5,218 bases of DNA from Nitrospirota bacterium. Its GTDB lineage: Bacteria > Nitrospirota > UBA9217. Numbering within the stretch: position 1 is the first letter of the stretch; every line of letters starts with the position of its first letter. The stretch is taken from NCBI GenBank assembly GCA_021788515.1, contig JAJYKN010000147.1, forward strand, positions 1 through 5,218, written 5' to 3'. Below the pieces are notes generated by a model. The model did not search any database. It was not told where the DNA came from and saw only the letters and a program-made list of their open reading frames with translations. A program made the position numbers and the translations under genes. Shown piece by piece: positions 1 to 3,449 of the stretch.

Positions 1-1
1 C

Positions 2-433
2 CAGGCCCTGAACAAGTTTCAGCAGGAGGTCGGGGGTCCGCTTACAGGCGGCGACCCGGGAAAAAGATTAATCGAAACATCCGGCAAGGAAGCTGCTTCC
101 TGGCGCCTGAACGTACCGTCCGGCTTTACGCCAAAAGACGGCGAATGGCTCATCGTGCCGGTCCATCACATTTTCGGATCTGAAGAATTAAGCATGCTCT
201 CGCAGGCCATCGTCGGGCGTGCGCAGAAACCTTTTATCGCACTGAACAGCGGGGACGCTGAGCGGCTCAACGTGTCGGACGGCGAAATGATGGAAATAGC
301 GCTCGCCGGGAAAAAGTACCGGTTTGGCGCTAAAATCAAGCCGGAACTACCCGCCGGCACTGCTGGTTTGTATGCAGGCCTTTCGCTGTTTCCCGTTTTC
401 GGAACAACTTATGCTAAACTGAGCAAGGTGTGA
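2..433 (+). CDS. nuoG: NADH-quinone oxidoreductase subunit G, C-terminal fragment
   Basis: This is the 3' end of a gene that starts left of the window; 143 codons are visible, open from base 2 to a TGA at 431-433. NuoG is the large peripheral-arm subunit of complex I that carries Fe-S clusters and a molybdopterin-oxidoreductase-like fold. The visible part fits the C-terminal (molybdopterin-dinucleotide-binding-like) barrel. It contains HIFGSEELS at about fragment residues 55-63, then [19 protein letters not shown], the typical 'N-x-x-D-A-x-x-L-x-V-x-D-G' pattern of that domain, and a glycine-rich end ([15 protein letters not shown]). The Fe-S ligands lie upstream and cannot be checked. The gene lies 4 bases before nuoH, and its last codons hold the nuoH ribosome-binding site, so the two are probably translationally coupled. 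The name rests partly on position before nuoH. The alternative, another molybdopterin-family C-terminus, is unlikely here. Confidence 0.92.
   Translation, partial: QALNKFQQEVGGPLTGGDPGKRLIETSGKEAASWRLNVPSGFTPKDGEWLIVPVHHIFGSEELSMLSQAIVGRAQKPFIALNSGDAERLNVSDGEMMEIALAGKKYRFGAKIKPELPAGTAGLYAGLSLFPVFGTTYAKLSKV
425..430 (+). promoter_or_regulatory. Ribosome-binding site of nuoH
   Basis: AAGGTG lies 7 bases before the ATG at 438, inside the last two codons of nuoG. It fixes the nuoH start and indicates G-H translational coupling. Confidence 0.7.
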
Positions 434-437
434 TTGC

Positions 438-1391
438 ATGTCGCCTGACATCATACAACTCATAATTGTCTTCGCCATACTCTTCGTCGTGCTGACCATC
501 GGCGGGCTGTTGATCTGGCTTGAGCGCAGGCTCCTGGGCCTGTGGCAGGACCGGTACGGGCCGAACCGCGTCGGGCCCTTCGGCCTCCTCCAGGTGCTGG
601 CGGACATGATCAAGGTATTCACCAAGGAAGATTGGATCCCGCCCTTTGCGGACAAGGCCGTATTCATCATCGCGCCCGCGGTGATCGTTGCTGTTGTTCT
701 GATGTCGTACACCGTAATTCCTTTTGCTCCGGGCGTGGAAATCGTGGACCTCAACATCGGGCTCCTGTTTTTCCTCGCCATGTCTTCCCTCGGCGTATAC
801 AGCGTCGCCCTTGCGGGCTGGGCCTCGGCCAGCAAGTATTCGCTTTTGGGCGGTCTCCGGGCGTCGGCACAGATGCTCTCCTACGAGGTGTTCATGGCCC
901 TGTCGCTCATGGGCGTGGTCATGCTTACCGGCTCCTTTAATTTGCGGGAGATCGTCGAGGCGCAACGCGGCCTCTGGTTCGTGATACCGCAGTTCGTCGG
1001 CTTCGTGGTCTTCTTCATCGCCGGCATTGCGGAGACCCATCGCCTGCCTTTCGATCTTCCCGAGGCGGAGAGCGAACTTGTGGCCGGGTACCACTCGGAG
1101 TACTCGGGCATGAAGTTCGGCATGTTCTTTGTCGGAGAATATCTCGGCATCACGCTCATCTCGGCGCTGACTGTTGCCTTGTTCTTCGGCGGATGGCTGG
1201 GCCCCGTGCTGCCGCCGCTGGTCTGGTTCCTGATCAAGACGTTTGCGTTCATCTGTTTCTTCATTCTGCTTCGGGCGTCGCTTCCCCGTCCGCGGTATGA
1301 CCAGCTGATGTCGTTCGGATGGAAAGTGATGCTGCCCTTGTCGCTATTGAATCTGGTGGTGACGGGAGCGGTGATTTTAATAAGGAGATAG
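438..1391 (+). CDS. nuoH: NADH-quinone oxidoreductase subunit H (complex I membrane anchor, ND1 homologue)
   Basis: The 317-residue integral membrane protein is close to the usual length (325 in E. coli). NuoH joins the peripheral and membrane arms and forms much of the quinone-binding chamber, passing the redox signal to the proton pumps. Visible family marks are [22 protein letters not shown] at residues 28-49 (first cytoplasmic loop), [16 protein letters not shown] at 53-68, [19 protein letters not shown] at 133-151 with conserved E150, and the long acidic loop [19 protein letters not shown] at 201-219 followed by EYSGMKF. That loop carries D206, E209, E211, E213 and E221, the charged residues near the quinone site. 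[17 protein letters not shown] at 280-296 is also diagnostic. About eight hydrophobic segments are present. The ATG is supported by AAGGTG seven bases upstream. The stop codon TAG overlaps by one base the repeat that follows. No damage is seen. Confidence 0.98.
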   Translation: MSPDIIQLIIVFAILFVVLTIGGLLIWLERRLLGLWQDRYGPNRVGPFGLLQVLADMIKVFTKEDWIPPFADKAVFIIAPAVIVAVVLMSYTVIPFAPGVEIVDLNIGLLFFLAMSSLGVYSVALAGWASASKYSLLGGLRASAQMLSYEVFMALSLMGVVMLTGSFNLREIVEAQRGLWFVIPQFVGFVVFFIAGIAETHRLPFDLPEAESELVAGYHSEYSGMKFGMFFVGEYLGITLISALTVALFFGGWLGPVLPPLVWFLIKTFAFICFFILLRASLPRPRYDQLMSFGWKVMLPLSLLNLVVTGAVILIRR

Positions 1392-1474
1392 CCGCAGAGA
1401 CACGGAGGCACGGAGGAGTCTTGTAAACCTGGGCAGAGAAGTCCGTATCCTCCGTGACTCAGTGCCTCCGTGGC
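1391..1474. repeat. Imperfect inverted repeat, empty copy 1 (nuoH-nuoI gap)
   Basis: Left arm 1391-1415 begins GCCGCAGAGACACGGAGG. Right arm 1450-1474 ends CAGTGCCTCCGTGGC. The arms pair at 20 of 25 positions around a 34-base loop. The left arm matches those of copy 2 and the gene-carrying copy at 22/25 each; the right arm matches copy 2 at 20/25. The first base is the G of the nuoH stop codon, so the element abuts the gene exactly. This is the same repeat type that flanks the GxxExxY gene at 2605-3038 and has the same orientation. No flanking target duplication is visible. In the transcript it would form a strong hairpin between nuoH and nuoI. It is not followed by a T tract, so it is not a classical terminator. 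Confidence 0.93.
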
Positions 1475-1479
1475 AGGTG
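1475..1479 (+). promoter_or_regulatory. Likely ribosome-binding site of nuoI
   Basis: AGGTG lies 9 bases before the ATG at 1489 and begins right at the right edge of the repeat. It favours ATG 1489 over the GTG codons at 1462 (inside the repeat arm) and 1477 (inside this site). Confidence 0.5.
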
Positions 1480-1488
1480 CTTACATAT

Positions 1489-2004
1489 ATGCTCAGCATT
1501 CTTATAACAATCTGGACGGTCTTCATGACCATGTTCCGCAAACGGGCGACGATCCTGTCCCCTGAGGAGAAGCCCTACATCCCTCCCCGGTGGCGCGGGC
1601 GCATCATCCTTTCGCGCGATCCCGATGGAGAGGAGCGCTGCGTGGCTTGCTATCTTTGCGCAGTGGCCTGCCCCGTTGACTGCATCTCCCTCCAGGCAAC
1701 GGAAGACAAGCACGGCAGGCGGTACCCGGAATTCTTCCGGATCAATTTCTCGCGCTGCATCTTCTGCGGATACTGCGAAGAGGCCTGCCCGACCTATGCG
1801 ATCCAGCTCACGACCGATTACGAGATGAGCGAGTACAAACGGCAGAACCTGATCTACGAAAGGAAAGACCTGCTCATCAGCGGACCGGGGAAATATCATG
1901 ATTACAACTTCTACCGTGTCTCGGGGCTGTCGATCAAAGGAAAGGACAAGGGCGAGGCGGAGAATGAACAAAAGCCGGTGGACGTGAAAAGTTTGATGCC
2001 TTGA
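1489..2004 (+). CDS. nuoI: NADH-quinone oxidoreductase subunit I (two [4Fe-4S] ferredoxin-type subunit)
   Basis: NuoI carries clusters N6a and N6b and hands electrons towards N2 and quinone. From ATG 1489 it has 171 residues. Two CxxCxxCxxxCP motifs are visible: C51, C54, C57, C61 and C90, C93, C96, C100, the eight cluster ligands. Other family marks are [20 protein letters not shown] (32-51), [20 protein letters not shown] and [13 protein letters not shown] (131-143), with an E. coli-like tail [21 protein letters not shown]. The N-terminus is an amphipathic or hydrophobic stretch ([16 protein letters not shown]) that lies along the membrane. The frame stays open upstream to a GTG at 1462, which would give exactly 180 residues, the E. 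coli length. That GTG and the next residues, MPPWQ, are encoded by the repeat arm and do not resemble E. coli NuoI, so ATG 1489 with AGGTG nine bases upstream is preferred. The function is sure; the start is about 75% sure. Confidence 0.97.
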   Translation: MLSILITIWTVFMTMFRKRATILSPEEKPYIPPRWRGRIILSRDPDGEERCVACYLCAVACPVDCISLQATEDKHGRRYPEFFRINFSRCIFCGYCEEACPTYAIQLTTDYEMSEYKRQNLIYERKDLLISGPGKYHDYNFYRVSGLSIKGKDKGEAENEQKPVDVKSLMP

Positions 2005-2010
2005 ACGTCT

Positions 2011-2089
2011 GCCGCAGAGACACAGGGGCACAGAGCAGGTCTTAAATACGTCGTTTTCATGTTTCTCTGAGTCTCTGAGCCTCCGTGGC
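2011..2089. repeat. Imperfect inverted repeat, empty copy 2 (nuoI-nuoJ gap)
   Basis: Left arm 2011-2035 begins GCCGCAGAGACACAGGGG. Right arm 2065-2089 ends TGAGCCTCCGTGGC. The arms pair at 18 of 25 positions around a 29-base loop. The left arm is 22/25 identical to copy 1, and the right arm is 23/25 identical to the right arm of the gene-carrying copy. The orientation matches both other copies. The start of its loop (GGTCTTAAA) resembles that of copy 1 (AGTCTTGTAAA), suggesting the empty copies share more than their arms. It starts 6 bases after the nuoI stop, and its right edge leads into the A-rich ribosome-binding region of nuoJ. It cannot encode a protein of note. Confidence 0.93.
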
Positions 2090-2092
2090 AAA

Positions 2093-2098
2093 AAAGGA
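2093..2098 (+). promoter_or_regulatory. Ribosome-binding site of nuoJ, unusually close
   Basis: AAAGGA sits only 3 bases before the ATG at 2102, directly downstream of the repeat. It is the only candidate. The tight spacing suggests modest initiation unless the A-rich run helps. Confidence 0.5.
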
Positions 2099-2101
2099 TT
2101 T

Positions 2102-2596
2102 ATGAATCTTCTTTTCTACATATCAGGACTTATAGCCGTCATTTCGACGTTCCTGGTCGTCACCAGGAAGAGCACCGTCCACGCGCTGTTGTACTTGATC
2201 GTGTCGCTGCTGGCGGTGGCGCTCATCTTCTTTTCCCTCGGGGCCCCGTTTGTGGCGGCGCTCGAAGTGATCATCTATGCAGGCGCGATCATGGTGCTCT
2301 TCGTATTCGTGATCATGATGTTGAACCTCGGAGCACAGTCAGCGCAGCAGGAATCTCAATGGCTGACCCCGGGAATATGGATAGGTCCTTCAATTCTGAC
2401 CATCATCCTTGCCATAGAACTGATCGTTCTGTTCGCAACCGACCCGGTGAGGCTTTATGCAACGAATATGATCGGCCCAAAACAGGTGGGGATCGCGCTC
2501 TTCGGCCCCTATGTTATCGCCGTCGAATTGGCATCCATGCTGCTTCTCGCGGGACTCATTGGAGCGTATCACCTGGGCAGGCCGCATAAGCATTAA
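2102..2596 (+). CDS. nuoJ: NADH-quinone oxidoreductase subunit J (ND6 homologue)
   Basis: The 164-residue membrane protein has about five hydrophobic segments. NuoJ lies between NuoH/NuoA and the pumping subunits, and its third helix contains a flexible pi-bulge needed to couple quinone chemistry to proton transfer. That region is seen as ALEVIIYAGAIMVLFVFVIMM at residues 53-73, with conserved E55, Y59 and G61. VHALLYLIVSLLAVALIFFSLGA (26-48) and VGIALFGPYVIAVELASMLLLAGL (129-152) also match the E. coli protein closely. It ends about 20 residues earlier than E. coli NuoJ (184), lacking only the polar tail; this is common variation and not a sign of damage. It starts with ATG, preceded at short distance by AAAGGA. 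The following gap to nuoK is enlarged to 462 bases by the GxxExxY cassette. Confidence 0.97.
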   Translation: MNLLFYISGLIAVISTFLVVTRKSTVHALLYLIVSLLAVALIFFSLGAPFVAALEVIIYAGAIMVLFVFVIMMLNLGAQSAQQESQWLTPGIWIGPSILTIILAIELIVLFATDPVRLYATNMIGPKQVGIALFGPYVIAVELASMLLLAGLIGAYHLGRPHKH

Positions 2597-2617
2597 CATT
2601 TCTTGCCACAGAGACAC

Positions 2618-2622
2618 GGAGG
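2618..2622 (+). promoter_or_regulatory. Ribosome-binding site of the GxxExxY gene, within the left repeat arm
   Basis: GGAGG lies 10 bases before ATG 2633 and is part of the repeat arm (ACGGAGGCAC). A second GGAG at 2629-2632 directly abuts the ATG and is too close to serve alone. Together they support ATG 2633 over the in-frame TTG at 2603, which has no such site. Confidence 0.6.
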
Positions 2623-2632
2623 CACAAAGGAG

Positions 2633-3019
2633 ATGGAAGATATTGCCATTGATGAATTAAATTCTATTACGGAAAAAATAATAAAATGTGCGATTGAAGT
2701 TCATAAGAATCTCGGGCCGGGATTATTGGAATCTATTTATGAAAAGGCCATGTGTCATGAATTAAGCATCGACCGTATAAACTTTTCGAATCAGGTCGTG
2801 ATTCCGATAATATATAAAGGTGTCACGTTAGGTGAACATAGAATCGACCTGCTCGTTGATAACAAAGTTGTTGTTGAATTCAAAGCTGTTGATAGAACGG
2901 ACCCGGTATTTAAAGCACAGCTTTTGTCATATCTGAAAATGACAGACAAAAAGTTAGGTCTGCTGATAAATTTTAACGTCCCGGTGTTAAAAAACGGAAT
3001 ACAACGAGTCATCCTCTGA
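2633..3019 (+). CDS. GxxExxY-family protein, PD-(D/E)xK nuclease-like fold
   Basis: This 128-residue soluble protein is typical in length for the GxxExxY family (TIGR04256; related to the PD-(D/E)XK domain PF13366). It shows the family order: LNSITEKIIKCAIEVHKNLGPG at residues 9-30, the naming motif GLLESIY at 30-36 (G30, E33, Y36), then HRIDLLVDNKVVVEFKAVD at 69-87. In that last segment D72, E82 and K84 fit the D...ExK nuclease site. AQLLSYL at 95-101 follows (Q96, Y100, like the QxxxY motif of RecB-type nucleases), and finally GLLINFNVPVLKNGIQRVIL. All putative catalytic residues are present, so it appears intact. The true function of the family is unknown; nuclease activity is inferred from fold only. 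No part suggests a role in complex I. Start and ribosome-binding site come from the left repeat arm, and the last codon and TGA from the right arm. ATA, TTA and other AT-rich codons are far more common than in the neighbours, which indicates transfer. Confidence 0.93.
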   Translation: MEDIAIDELNSITEKIIKCAIEVHKNLGPGLLESIYEKAMCHELSIDRINFSNQVVIPIIYKGVTLGEHRIDLLVDNKVVVEFKAVDRTDPVFKAQLLSYLKMTDKKLGLLINFNVPVLKNGIQRVIL

Positions 3020-3045
3020 GTCTCTGCGTCTCCGTGGCAGATTTG

Positions 3046-3052
3046 AAGGGAG
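3046..3052 (+). promoter_or_regulatory. Ribosome-binding site deciding the nuoK TTG start
   Basis: AAGGGAG lies 6 bases before the TTG at 3059, an ideal distance. The in-frame ATG at 3077 is 24 bases away from it and has no site of its own. Confidence 0.75.
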
Positions 3053-3058
3053 TTTACC

Positions 3059-3370
3059 TTGATCTCGAACATTCCCATGGAACACGGTCTCATTCTTGCC
3101 GCGATCCTGTTCGCGCTCGGACTTACCGGCGTGCTCGTGCGCAGGAACATCGTGTTCATGCTGATGTCCGTCGAAGTGATGCTGAATGCCGTGGGCCTCG
3201 CCTTTGTGGTCGCCGGTGCGCGCTGGGGTCAGGTTGACGGCCAGATCATGTTCATCTTTATTCTGACCATGGCCGCGGCGGAAGTTTCCGTGGGACTCGC
3301 GCTCGTGCTGCAGCTCTACCATAGTTTCAAAACTTTGGATGCCGATGCTGCAAGCACTATGAAAGGATAA
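3059..3370 (+). CDS. nuoK: NADH-quinone oxidoreductase subunit K (ND4L homologue), TTG start
   Basis: The 103-residue protein has three membrane helices and is part of the proton path of complex I. It is nearly collinear with E. coli NuoK (100 residues): [46 protein letters not shown] at residues 8-53 and [16 protein letters not shown] at 72-87. The two buried glutamates needed for proton transfer are present, E39 (in SVEVM) and E75 (in AAAEVS), matching E36 and E72 of E. coli. The start is TTG at 3059, chosen because of AAGGGAG six bases upstream and because the resulting [11 protein letters not shown] matches the E. coli beginning MIPLQHGL. Starting at ATG 3077 would give 97 residues and drop the conserved Ile-Pro. 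It is the first nuo gene after the GxxExxY cassette, 20 bases beyond the right repeat arm, and shows no damage. Confidence 0.97.
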   Translation: MISNIPMEHGLILAAILFALGLTGVLVRRNIVFMLMSVEVMLNAVGLAFVVAGARWGQVDGQIMFIFILTMAAAEVSVGLALVLQLYHSFKTLDADAASTMKG

Positions 3371-3380
3371 GTAGTTTTTA

Positions 3381-3422
3381 TTCAGAATTCAGAACTCAGA
3401 GCTCTGAACCTTGAACGTTGAA
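3381..3422. repeat. Degenerate 7-base tandem repeat between nuoK and nuoL
   Basis: Six consecutive heptamers fit the pattern YYYWGAR (first two are TTCAGAA, then CTCAGAG, CTCTGAA, CCTTGAA, CGTTGAA). Units 1 and 2 are identical; later units drift. Units 3 and 4 form a perfect 12-base palindrome TCAGAGCTCTGA at 3396-3407. The array fills most of the 66-base nuoK-nuoL gap and encodes nothing. It is unrelated to the inverted repeats upstream. Its role is unknown: it may be a heptamer family scattered in the genome or a small RNA hairpin in the message. Confidence 0.7.
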
Positions 3423-3449
3423 CTATCTTTAAAACCATGAACTATCTTT
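3419..3449. repeat. 12-base direct repeat across the nuoL start
   Basis: TGAACTATCTTT occurs perfectly at 3419-3430 and again at 3438-3449, separated by 7 bases. The second copy covers the end of the nuoL ATG and its first codons. The first copy overlaps the end of the heptamer array. This fits a small local duplication, or an insertion that copied its target. Confidence 0.75.

Larger units (their letters stand above)
2605..3038 (+). mobile_element. GxxExxY cassette: gene flanked by 25-base inverted repeats
   Basis: Left arm 2605-2629 (begins GCCACAGAGACACGGAGGCAC) and right arm 3014-3038 (ends TCTGCGTCTCCGTGGC) are imperfect inverted repeats, pairing at 19 of 25 positions. They enclose one complete gene, 2633-3019. 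The same arms occur as empty copies at 1391-1474 and 2011-2089. The enclosed DNA is about 36% GC (128 of 360 bases at 2641-3000, hand count), against about 60% in hand-counted rows of nuoI and nuoL, which supports foreign origin. I see no transposase and no convincing target duplication; only ATTT recurs, at 2598-2601 and 3041-3044. Calling it a mobile element is inference from the bracketing repeats, the multiple copies and the base composition. It could instead be an immobile relic or a repeat family spread by recombination. Confidence 0.6.

Noticed and set aside
414..1094. 226-codon open frame on the minus strand over nuoH
   Set aside because: Antisense shadow of a strongly conserved gene; low-complexity, charged translation with no recognisable domain.
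1391..1474. Intrinsic terminator after nuoH (and likewise after nuoI at 2011-2089)
   Set aside because: Stems are present but no T tract follows on the + strand, and the operon must read on into nuoI-nuoL.
1391..2089. Integron attC sites
   Set aside because: Hairpin size is suggestive, but the RYYYAAC/GTTRRRY core sites are absent and the genes between are ordinary operon members.
1459..2091. 210-codon open frame on the minus strand over nuoI
   Set aside because: Antisense of the conserved double ferredoxin gene; its end is made of translated repeat arm.
2603..2632. TTG start at 2603 for the GxxExxY protein (10 extra residues)
   Set aside because: The extension is translated repeat arm, lacks an upstream ribosome-binding site, and family members normally begin shortly before the LNxxT segment.
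1391..3038. CRISPR array
   Set aside because: Repeats are imperfect inverted repeats about 550-650 bases apart with genes between them; no regular short spacers.
2597..3058. Target-site duplication around the GxxExxY cassette
   Set aside because: Only ATTT at 2598-2601 and 3041-3044 is shared and it does not abut the arms; too short to be meaningful.
3034..3237. Short + strand frame overlapping the start of nuoK
   Set aside because: Out of frame with nuoK, arginine-rich translation typical of a shadow frame, begins within the repeat arm.
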